64,000 nucleotides of DNA from Hemicordylus capensis (Eukaryota; Chordata; Lepidosauria; Squamata; Cordylidae). Position 1 is the first letter of the stretch. Each line of letters starts with the position of its first letter. The notes under the pieces are model-generated. The model was given only the letters and a program-made list of their open reading frames with translations, ran no database searches and was not told where the DNA came from. The stretch lies in contig NC_069658.1 in the NCBI RefSeq assembly GCF_027244095.1, positions 263,570,687 to 263,634,686 on the forward strand, in the 5' to 3' direction. The translations under genes and the position numbers were made by a program. Positions 55,951 to 64,000 of the stretch are shown here, one piece after another.

Positions 55951-56403
55951 CTAATGGTGGCGTGGTTTGCTGATGTTTTTGACCAATTCCATTGCTTGCT
56001 TCTTGCGCATCACCCGCTTCAGTACCTTTTGGAGTTCCTTGGTGCCGATGGTGCAGCTGTTCTTCTTGCCTCTCCTGCTGCACTTAGCTTTCTTGGACAC
56101 ATTGTTGTAGAACCTCCTGATGAAGGAGATCAGCTTGCCCTTGGCCTTGGTTGAAATGGGCACCTTGTCCCGGTGCAGTTTCTGGAGGACTTTAACCACA
56201 AGCTCATCATAAGGGCGCTTCAGATCCGGCTTTAGAAGAACAGGCTCTTTGCTCACCGCCTTCTGCTTCTGCTTCCCTAGTTTTAGGCACTGCTTCCTCT
56301 GCTTTGGCAGGTGCTGCTTCCTATGCAGAGCTGTCCTGCGTGTGGTGTGTTTCCTTCTCCTGGGAAGTTGAGACCTCCTCCTCATTCTATGAGCAGCAGC
56401 CAT
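55951..56403 (-). CDS. H2B-like histone-fold protein 4 (divergent), 150 aa, single exon
   Basis: The tail MAAAHRMRRRSQLPRRRKHT is arginine-richer than in genes 1-3. The fold reads RPYDELVVKVLQKLHRDKVP, ISTKAKGKLISFIRRFYNNV, SKKAKCSRRGKKNSCTIGTK and ELQKVLKRVMRKKQAMELVK. It is closer to canonical H2B in its first helix (Y..YKVLKQVHPD) than genes 1-3. Extra residues lie between the last helices. I start at 56403 to match the MAA start of the paralogues; an in-frame ATG at 56421 would add METVIG. The promoter keeps the spacing of the family. It is a real paralogue under fast change, not a random basic frame, because the fold order and promoter both match. Confidence 0.78.
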   Translation of the reverse strand: MAAAHRMRRRSQLPRRRKHTTRRTALHRKQHLPKQRKQCLKLGKQKQKAVSKEPVLLKPDLKRPYDELVVKVLQKLHRDKVPISTKAKGKLISFIRRFYNNVSKKAKCSRRGKKNSCTIGTKELQKVLKRVMRKKQAMELVKNISKPRHH

Positions 56404-56475
56404 TCCTATAACTGTCTCCAAGTCTGCTCTCTACTTTCCACCTAAGAATGCCACAGTTGCTCTAAGCTTTGCTTT

Positions 56476-56527
56476 CATAAAGTGAGTGATGTTCAAATGA
56501 AGGATCTGCTCTTCACTTCACTGATGG
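56476..56527 (-). promoter_or_regulatory. Decayed H2B-type promoter of gene 4
   Basis: On the minus strand TTTATG (56476-56481), then ATTTGAAC (56491-56498) in place of the octamer with the same 9-bp gap, then 24 bp to a decayed CCAAT position (56523-56527, CCATC). Intact CCAAT/ATTGG words lie further up, at about 56563-56576. Confidence 0.55.
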
Positions 56528-56559
56528 TCTGGCTTGACTAAGTGCCCCAGGTTGTGAGG

Positions 56560-56862
56560 TAGCATTGGCATCCAATCAGATTCTGACACATCATAATGTG
56601 CATCTCTTATCCTTTCTTCTTCCCCTCCCCCATCCACCAAGAAGATTGTGACACACCCATCACTTGCTCCCTAGTGGCCAGTGGGTAAGGAAAGAACAAA
56701 TTCAAGCGGGTACTTCATCTTGTCATTCAGTAATGGCTTATTACAATGTCATTCAGCAGTGTTCAGAATAATCATCATGGTTTCCTTCAATATCATCCTT
56801 TATGTGCATTTTACCTAATCTGACTTGCTTCAGGGAGTGTGTGTGTGTGTGTGTGTGGTTTC

Positions 56863-56921
<59 letters not shown>

Positions 56922-57860
56922 TTCTTGGGACTATGCCAATGCTGTCGTATCCCATTCACAAGTCACATTCTCATGGCCAGACTAGACATTATGTGTGAGT
57001 CCCCTGACTGGAAACTCTTATGTTTTGGGGTTGTTGTTTCTTTCCTATCTCAAAAAGAAAGAAAAATAAGCCAGAGGCTTAGGTAACCATAGACTCAGAA
57101 AATGGCATAGATTGGACTACAAAGACTAAAAAACCTTTTTGTAAAAAATGGCATATTTTAAAAAGCCCTACTTTAATCTTGGTCCAGAAAAGTCAGTTCA
57201 AATTTTAAAGGAAGGTTTTACATTGCTTCACAACAATATCCAACTTGGGGAGAAATTTTTGGGGAAATCTGGCTTTGTGGTGTATTCTGGAAAAGCAATT
57301 ATATAGCAATTGTATGTACAGCAAGAATGCCTCCCAGTTCTTAAAAGTACCCACTTTTATTTTTTCCTTGGCAAGGCTCCTGAGCTTGTGTCTTTAAACA
57401 GCGGCATGACAGGTATCAATGCATCTGAAAGTGCATCTAGAGCAGCTTTCCTCTAAAATGCAGTCCTTGGAAGTAGTGGGGCTAGTCCTAGTGGATGGAA
57501 TCGTGCCCTTTGGCGTACACCTATTGAATTCCTACCTGTCCCGTTCACGGAACAGAAACCCTGTGATTAAACAACATCCTGTGTGTCCCTGCTTTTCAAA
57601 TATTTTTTACAGCCAATGTCATAGCCTGCTTTTGGGTGGTCTTAAAATCACGAAAATGTAGCTACTAATATAATTCACTACATTTATAATGTGTAAAATT
57701 ACTGGTTATTTTTTCAAGGAGGGAAAGTAATCTTATAACTGGTACAGAATGTATTAGCAAGAAAAGAATACTGCTAATAAGCAAGCTCTCTTAACGGTGA
57801 GGAATACAGTCACTTGGATAGTCCCATGAGAAATAGACTAAGGCACTGAGAACTACAACT
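56560..57860. other. Intergenic with microsatellites
   Basis: (GT)n lies at about 56838-56860 and (CTTT)n at about 56865-56921; the remainder shows no gene. Confidence 0.7.
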
Positions 57861-57873
57861 ACTATCATGAACC

Positions 57874-58326
57874 AAAGCTGCGCTGGGCGTTTACAAGAGC
57901 TCGCTTGAATGCTTTACCCTCAGCGATGCTAGTAGGGAAATTTGAGAGAAAACCCTATGAGGAGAGACTATGCCTTTGCGGAGCTGCTCCCGAAACGCTG
58001 ACGCATTTACTGTTACACTGCCCACTTTATACAGATGAAAGAGATTTATTTTTATCTCTGAAAGATCTCCAAAGCCACTCAGTGGAGACAATTATTATAT
58101 GCTTATTAGAAGACAGGGACCCAACAATATCCCTGGCGGTTGCTAAATTTTGTTACACATTGACCAAACTAAGAGAAGCTAGAGCACAGCAATTGGTTAC
58201 TGTCAAAGATTCCTGATTTTATATATTTGATGACATTTTAGACTTTGTCTCCATTATTTTCTTTTTACTGTGTATATTCTGCGTATATTGATGTTTGATC
58301 TAAGATCGTAAATAAACAACTAACTA
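57874..58326 (+). mobile_element. 5'-truncated non-LTR retrotransposon with perfect target duplication
   Basis: It encodes RARLNALPSAMLVGKFERKP, ERLCLCGAAPETLTHLLLHC and AKFCYTLTKLREARAQQL, the Cys/His C-terminal domain of a LINE, open to its stop. It ends in an AACTAACTAACT tail and is flanked by the exact 13-mer ACTATCATGAACC (57861-57873, 58327-58339), the mark of target-primed integration. Related to 28746-29635. Clade uncertain. Confidence 0.9.
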
Positions 58327-58439
58327 ACTATCATGAACCGAGGGGAGAACTACGAACTCCACATCGTTCTGCTTGCTGCCTTGAAGACGGGTGTTCTAGG
58401 CAGATCAAAAAGCATTCTGTACGTAACTATAAAGCAGCC

Positions 58440-58800
58440 GGTTTGTACAGCCTAGATATGCGACAGCGCTCACAGCGGCTAAACTACAACTCCCACGAAG
58501 CACACAACATTCAAATTTCCAACTAACCATAGAGCGAAGGCCGCATGCGCAAAAAGGCAAGGCCAATTTCCCCCGCCTCCTTAGCCGCCATATTTCGCTG
58601 CTCTTCCTCCCGTGTGTCGGCGAAGCGTGGGGGCGGGGGGGATACCGCATCACTCTTAAAGGGGCCACGGTGCCTGGGGTGGGCCCCCCTCTCTACAGCA
58701 CTAGGGGCTCCGCAGGTATAAGGAGCTGTCCGCACCAGCGAGGATGGAATCATTATCGGCGAGAAGTCTTATGCCTCAGATAGAAGCCTGAACGAAACGG
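58440..58800 (+). promoter_or_regulatory. ZNF692: CpG-rich promoter, probably ZNF692, with likely noncoding exon 1
   Basis: It contains a ZNF143-type site ACTACAACTCCCA (58483-58495), a CCAAT box (GGCCAATTTC at 58561), a YY1-like GCCGCCATATT (about 58584) and many CpGs. A donor GTTG|GTGAGG at 58803-58804 could end a noncoding first exon. The next plus-strand coding exon is at 63809. The link to ZNF692 is inferred from order and orientation. Confidence 0.65.
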
Positions 58801-58804
58801 TTGG

Positions 58805-59985
58805 TGAGGGAGGAGGGGCGCGTGAGTAACGGAGGGAAACGACGGTTCCTGTCGCTGCACGCTGGTCTCTGATTGGCCAGAGCCTAAGAGCAGGAGTCAT
58901 TGATTTGAGGCGGAGAGAGGGGTGGGAATCTAAAGGGCAAAGAAGGGCGGGGCATTGGAGCACTTGGTGTTGGGGGCGTGGTTTGAGGGATGGTTGCTCT
59001 TCTGTAATCTGTAGCATTAAATGTGGATACTGAGGACTAGTGTGTGTTTTTGCTATGGACTTCTTAAGCAGAGAGATATGGTATATTACTCAACGTCACT
59101 GCTTCCCTTTTCATTTAGTGCCAGCCAGGTGCTACACACGATATAGAAATGACGTGTGGCCAGTAGTAGTAGATGCTGGTTGTGTATGGGTATGGTGTAA
59201 TGTATTTCAAGAAGGGCTTGGGTATTGCAAGAGGCTATGCAGTGCATCTCTGTGTGCAGACACATGGGGCGCCCTTGGGGATCCTTGTCTGGGAAGACTC
59301 GGCCACCCAGTGTCGGAGTTGGTTTTGCTCCTATTCAAAAGGTTTTGAAATCCAATGCTGTACTTGAGTTTGTGGAAGGGAATGGTGACTATTAACTTGC
59401 TTACATGGAAGAAAGTTAGGATACACTTATGGAGATCATTGGGGTGGAACACGCCTCGCGCATGTATTTGGAGGAAGGGGTGTTTTTTTGGGGGGGGGCT
59501 ACAGAATTCACCCCTACTGCACTGCCCTGCACTGCACTTCACTACAGTCTGTGTTGACCCCAGGCAGAAGCTGGCACTGACACTCTGAGCATGCACAGTC
59601 AAGTTGCTGGAGGAAGGACAGAAGCTGGGACAGGGAGAGTTCTTGTCATTGTTGCTGCATCTGTCCTAGCTCTAGCAACCTGATCCTGCACACTCTGAAA
59701 GGGGAGATAAAATTACTGTATTTACCTGAATCTAAGACTAGGTTTTTCCCAACTTCTCTGAATTTAGAAATTGAGGGGTTATCTTAAATTCAGAGTCATC
59801 TTTTGTTTGGGTAAATATGGGTATTGCATGTGATCAAAGTGCTGGAGTTAAGGCGAGGCTGGCATTGGGGGTATGGCCGGAGCTCAAGGCATCGTGCACA
59901 AAAGGAACATATCTACCTTCTTTGAAAAACCACACGCATAATTAATACAAAGCAGCAGCTGTTCTCTGCTCCCTTCTTCCCAAAT
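58805..59985 (+). other. Probable ZNF692 intron 1; small MITE near 59715-59830
   Basis: The words TTACTGTATTTACCTGAATC and GGGTAAATATGGG suggest a small inverted-end MITE. Otherwise no feature is seen. Confidence 0.5.
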
Positions 59986-59989
59986 CAGT

Positions 59990-60050
59990 TTCACAAACCT
60001 CATGCGGATCAGGGGTCACCTTCACAAACCTCATGCGGATCAGGGGTCAG
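59990..60050. repeat. Two-copy tandem duplication of about 28 bp
   Basis: TTCACAAACCTCATGCGGAT followed by CAGGGGTCA occurs twice in a row, exact in the shared part. Confidence 0.9.
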
Positions 60051-60059
60051 TCACATCTG

Positions 60060-62260
60060 ATGCCTGCAGGGGTGGTGGACCTATTAAAATGGTCCACTGG
60101 AGAAGGCTGTTGGATCCACTAGGATTCCAAAGGGCCTTAGAGGGTTTGGGAGTTGGTTCTGCCGGTGATTCTGCTAATGGCCCGGTGGATCCCTGGAACA
60201 GGGAACTTCCCATGGCAGTAGATACGATCGCTCCTAAAAGTTCTCTCCAACCTGCTTCAAAATTAGCTCCATGGTATACAGAAGAGTTACGGGAGCCGAA
60301 GCAACAAGGTAGATGACTGGTGCACAAATGGAGGACTCACCTTGAATTCTATGCTGTGGCAATACGTGTAGCAAGGAAGCAATTTTATCCTGTGCATAGT
60401 GCTCGTCCAGTCGTATGGACTTTATCCTGCAAGTTCTCGTCCAGCAGAGCTATTCCGGATTGTTAGGGGATTAACTGAAGCTCCTACTGTTTCGAAACTG
60501 TTTCTGGAAACAATGGGGCTATTCTCACAATCAGCAAAAATCAGGCTAGCCTCCACTAGCCTGATTTTTGCTGATCATGAGAACCACCGGGCTCGGCTGC
60601 AAGCCCAGTGGTTCTAGAGCGGGTAACCCGCTCAAGTACCCCTCCCCTTAGCCCGGATTTGCGGAGCGTGCACTCCGCAAACCCAGGCTATCAGATCGTG
60701 AGCAGCTGCGGCTACTCACAAGTAGACCCTCAGAGGGGAGGTGAAAAGCCGCCTCCTGGCTCCAGGGGTCTCCCCAGTATGCCCTACATGCTCACGCAGG
60801 GCATACTGGGGCTTCTGGGGGCTGTGCAGCCCCCGCTGGCTCTGTCACGGAGCTGGCAATCGTGTGGGCGGCCGATCCGGCCACCCAGGGCTCCCTCCCC
60901 ACGCACTCTGAAAAATCAGGTCTCACTCAGGGCTCCCTCCCCCCGCGCACTCAGAAAAATCAGGTCTCGTTGTGAGCCCCAGTCCATAGTCTCACTGTGA
61001 CACATTGAGTGCAGGTAAAATTTATCACATTCATGCTGATCTGGACTTCAATATTTCTGCAGGGCCAGTTTGTAAGATGCAGGGCCATCTTACCCTGTTT
61101 GTGACTCCTGAGGATGTGAACCGCTTGGAGTGGTACTACCTGTTCTTTGGATCCTTGCCCAACCTGGCTGTTTTCATTTTGCAGGGAGGTTGTTGGAAAT
61201 GTCCTAGTTGATATCATTAATACCTCACTGAGGGAGGGTAGGATGTCACCTTGTTTGAAGGAGGCAGTGGCTAGGCCCTTTCTTAAGCCCACTCTGGATC
61301 CCCTGGTAATGGATAATTATAGGCCAGTCTCCAACTTCCCATGGTTGGATAATATGATTGAGAGAGTGGTGGCTGACCAGCTCCAAGCAGTCTTGGAGGC
61401 TAGACTCATTTCAAACTGGCTTTAGAGCGGGCCGTTGGGTTGAGAAGGACTTGGGCAGCCTGATAGATGACCAGGGCTGCAGAAATCCACTAGTCCACTG
61501 GTCTGTGAGGAGTGAAAAACAATGCCTGATGAGTGAAAAAAGTCCTGATGAGCAGTGATGAGTAAATATTTTTGTCTGGCTTATAAACTGAGCCAACATT
61601 TCTTCACCCCTGTAGATGACCTTTGCCAGGGAATTGACAGAGGGAGTGTGACTCTGCTGGTTCTTTGGGATCTCTTAGCACCAACCATGATACCATCAAC
61701 CATGGTATTCTTCTGGATCACCTGAGGGATTTGGGGATAGGAGGCACTGTTTTAGAGTAGTCCCCCTCCCATGTCTCAGGTAGATTTCAGATGGTGGCGC
61801 TTGGTGACAGTTGCTCTACTACAGGAGCTACAGTACTATATGGAGTCCCTCAGGACTCCATTCTGTCACCAATGCTTTTTAACATCTACATGAAATTGAT
61901 GGGTGAGGTCATTAGGGGATTTGAATCTAGGTGTTATCAATATGCTGATGACATCCAAATCTATTTCTCCTTGTCATCAATATGAGGAAATGGAGTGAGC
62001 CCCTTAAATGCCTGCCTACGAGCTGTAATGGGCTGGATGAGGGATAATAAACTGAAGCTGAATCCAAGCAAAACTGAGGCGCTCGTTATTGGGGGTTGTA
62101 ATTTGCAAGATGGAATAGAACTTTCCCAGAAAGAATAGGTTCATAGCTTAGGAGTGCTCTTGGACCCAGGTCTCACCCTGGTGCCTCAGGTTGAGACTGT
62201 GGCCAGAAGTGCTTTTTACCAGTTGTGATTGATTCAACAACTCTAAATAGCCTTCTGCTA
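60060..62260 (+). mobile_element. L2 LINE, RT region, broken and interrupted
   Basis: It encodes PKSSLQPASKLAPWYTEELR, MDNYRPVSNFPWLDNMIERV, YGVPQDSILSPMLFNIYMKL, YQYADDIQIYF and LLDPGLTLVPQ in L2 order. Several stops and shifts are present. A foldback element (about 60508-60990) lies within it. Confidence 0.88.
60508..60990. mobile_element. Multi-hairpin foldback element (family B), copy 2
   Basis: It shares GGTTCTAGAGCGGGTAACCC, the AAAATCAGGCTAG hairpin and GGAGCTGGCAATCGTGTGGG with copy 1. The ends GGGGCTATTCTCACAATC and TTGTGAGCCCC are inverted. It has an internal partial duplication of CAGGGCTCCCTCCCC near the right end. Confidence 0.75.
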
Positions 62261-62404
62261 GAAAGGATTATTATTAATATAATACCATCAGTGTGCATAG
62301 TGCTTTACAGAATAACAAGAGAGGCCTCTGCCCTGAGGAGCTTACTTGAAATCTAAAGTTTGACACAGAAGGCAACAGAAAGAGGGGAAGAAAGGCAGGT
62401 CAAG

Positions 62405-62595
62405 GTGCACATTTACATTACATGTACATCTATATTTCATTCTTCCTACAAGGAGCCCCGAGTGGTGTACAAGGTTATGTTTAACCTATAACAACCTGTG
62501 AGATAGGTTAGGCTAAGAGATATGTGACTGGTCCAGAGTCACCCAGTGAGTTTCATGGCTGAATGGAGATTTGAACTCTGGTCTCCCTGACACTT
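62405..62595 (-). mobile_element. Sauria-type SINE, partial
   Basis: It matches the body of 46400-46625: TCACCCAGTGAGTTTCATGG and CTGAATGGAGATTTGAACTC, with the B box on the minus strand. Confidence 0.75.
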
Positions 62596-62689
62596 GAGCT
62601 TATTTATGTTTCCTATTCAATGATGCTTTCTAAATATCAGATGAGGGCTGGACACTATATGCCAGATGAGGTCTGAATAGCTCCACTTC

Positions 62690-63140
62690 ACTCTGTACTA
62701 GTCCAACTTCATCTGCAGTACTGGGTGCTTCACTTTAAGAAGGATATAGGCAAGCTGCAATGGGTTCAGAGCAGGACAGTGAAAATGATCAAGTATGGAA
62801 AACAAACCCTATGAGGAAAGGTTTAAGGAACTGGGTGTGTTTTACCTGGAGTAGAAGATATTGTGTGAGACAAGATAGCACTCTTCAAATACCTGATGAG
62901 AACAAAAACTTGTTCTCTATTGCTCCAGAGGGCAAGACTAGATCTAATGGACTTAAGTTACAAAAGATATTTTGGTTGAACATTAGATAAACGTCTTATC
63001 ATAAGAGCAGATTGACAATGAAATCATTTACTGGGGCAGGGTGCCTCTATGTTGCTGGAGAGGTCTTCAAGCAGAAGCTGGACAGCCATCTGTTGGGGAT
63101 GCTACCCCAAGATCCTCAGAGGAAGTGCAGGGTGCAAATA
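62690..63140 (+). mobile_element. Old CR1 LINE 3' fragment
   Basis: The readings GKLQWVQSRTVKMIKYGKQ and NKNLFSIAPEGKTRSNGLKL, with FKQKLDSHLLGMLPQD, match the end of a CR1 open frame in shifted pieces. More diverged than the CR1 at 27480. Confidence 0.7.
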
Positions 63141-63808
63141 CAACTAAATAAATACAGTTCCACATGCTGCAGGGTCCCCGCCCTCTCCAGAGCTGTCCCA
63201 GGTGCTGAATAGCCCCATCCTGGGTTCCATCTCTTGGTCATAGACTATAACACAATGTTGATAATGGCCTTCATTCTTATTGATGGATTTGTGTGAAAGC
63301 TCTCAGACAGGAGAAAGTGCCACGTGTTCAGTAACCTTCATTGAGGTTCTGCCATAGGTAAATAATCTGTCAGTGTATAATTAGCTGATCGAATAAAACC
63401 AGCCAAACATGTTTTGACCAGTCGACAGCCTTAATGCATATTTATTTCTATTCATTTAAAAATGTGTGTTCTGCTTTATGGCAGCCTTAATAAAAGACTG
63501 TCAGAGTGGCTATAAACATCACTGCAATAAAATCACATTCAAGACTAGTATCAGGGACAGAAACCACACTCAGGAAATTTGCTGCCTTCACTGATTCCTA
63601 GTGATTGTTGCCCTTTGGCCACCACTTTCCAGGTAGCATCTTCTACTGAGGGCCTTGTTGTCAAGGAAGTGGGGCTCAGCGGCTGAAATTTTGCTCAGCC
63701 ATTGATGGAGGCCAATTGACCTTTAATAGCAGTTGCTTGTATATAATGTACTAATGTCTCAGCAGGATTTTTACTATAGAGATCGTAACGATTGTCTTTC
63801 TCCCTCAG
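63141..63808 (+). other. Probable ZNF692 intron; nothing else seen
   Basis: Ends with the acceptor TTGTCTTTCTCCCTCAG (63807-63808). No other gene. Confidence 0.6.
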
Positions 63809-64000
63809 TGGGGCAGCTTTGAGATGATGGATCATGGGCGCCAGGGCCGCCAGCGGACCTCTGAAACCATTCGCAAACAAAAACGGAAGGAACTGGACGC
63901 CCGGCGCAGCAAGTGCCGCATCCGTATTGGCAGTCACCTGGAGCAATGGTGCCAGCTTAAGGAACAACTGGGGTTTTCCTTGCACTCCCAGCTTGCCAAG
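63809..64000 (+). CDS. ZNF692: ZNF692 first coding exon (cut by window edge)
   Basis: This encodes the start of a C2H2 zinc-finger transcription regulator. The exon begins after TCCCTCAG; ATG at 63824 (or 63827) opens MMDHGRQGRQRTSETIRKQK, then RKELDARRSKCRIRIGSHLE, QWCQLKEQLGFSLHSQLAK. The block ELDARRSKCRIR.G.H.EQWC.LKE.LGFSLHSQLAK is the conserved N-terminal domain of human ZNF692, as I remember it; the zinc fingers would lie beyond the edge. 59 codons are visible and the frame is open at the edge. The 5' promoter is probably the CpG-rich region about 5 kb upstream. Confidence 0.9.

Noticed and set aside
56836-56925. CRISPR-like regular repeats
   Set aside because: The repeats are GT and CTTT microsatellites without spacers; no CRISPR array exists in this eukaryotic window.

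Overview
This window is vertebrate nuclear DNA from a squamate reptile, most likely a lizard. The evidence is the repeat fauna: RTE-BovB, CR1 and L2 LINEs, a Sauria-type tRNA SINE, many hAT-derived foldback elements and a young Tc1 transposon. Genes are split by long introns or are intronless singletons, and most of the sequence is old repeats. The species cannot be fixed from the sequence.

Layout. (1) 1-6.9 kb is repeat-rich flank with broken BovB pieces, a GC-rich inverted-repeat element and a long TG-rich degenerate repeat. (2) 6.9-25.5 kb, plus strand, is an L-amino-acid oxidase gene (LAAO family, related to snake-venom LAAO). Six coding exons are readable, with consistent phases, and the last codons give an exact C-terminal KDEL. 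Its introns hold most of the transposons, including an almost whole Tc1 element. (3) 25.5-35.5 kb is intergenic, with CR1 and another non-LTR element, foldback elements and no convincing gene. (4) 35.6-56.6 kb is a locus with two identical tRNA-Glu(CTC) genes, an intron-containing tRNA-Leu(CAA), and four intact minus-strand single-exon genes for small, very basic H2B-like histone-fold proteins, plus one decayed unit that kept flanks but lost its gene. (5) 57.9-58.8 kb is a CpG-rich promoter with ZNF143-, CCAAT- and YY1-like sites, just downstream of a cleanly inserted LINE tail. (6) 60-63 kb is L2, SINE and CR1 debris. (7) 63.8 kb to the edge is the first coding exon of ZNF692, plus strand.

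The most notable system is the H2B-like cluster. Three copies share one promoter layout: a TATA-like box, then after 9 bp the octamer ATTTGCAT, then after 24 bp a CCAAT box. That is the classical H2B promoter grammar. The fourth, divergent copy keeps the same TATA-octamer spacing with decayed motifs. The proteins keep an H2B fold and the ELAKH region, have a lysine/arginine-rich tail of about 55-65 residues, lack the usual H2B C-terminal tail with its ubiquitinated lysine, and use ordinary polyadenylation signals. I infer a germline (spermatid) chromatin role; nothing in the sequence proves expression.

The second notable point is the LAAO. It has the FAD-binding GAGMAG motif and the conserved substrate-site Arg, Tyr and Trp, but a Ser where venom enzymes carry a proposed catalytic His, and it ends in KDEL, suggesting retention in the endoplasmic reticulum rather than secretion. 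The tRNA-Leu/tRNA-Glu/ZNF692 neighbourhood resembles, from memory, the human 1q44 region.
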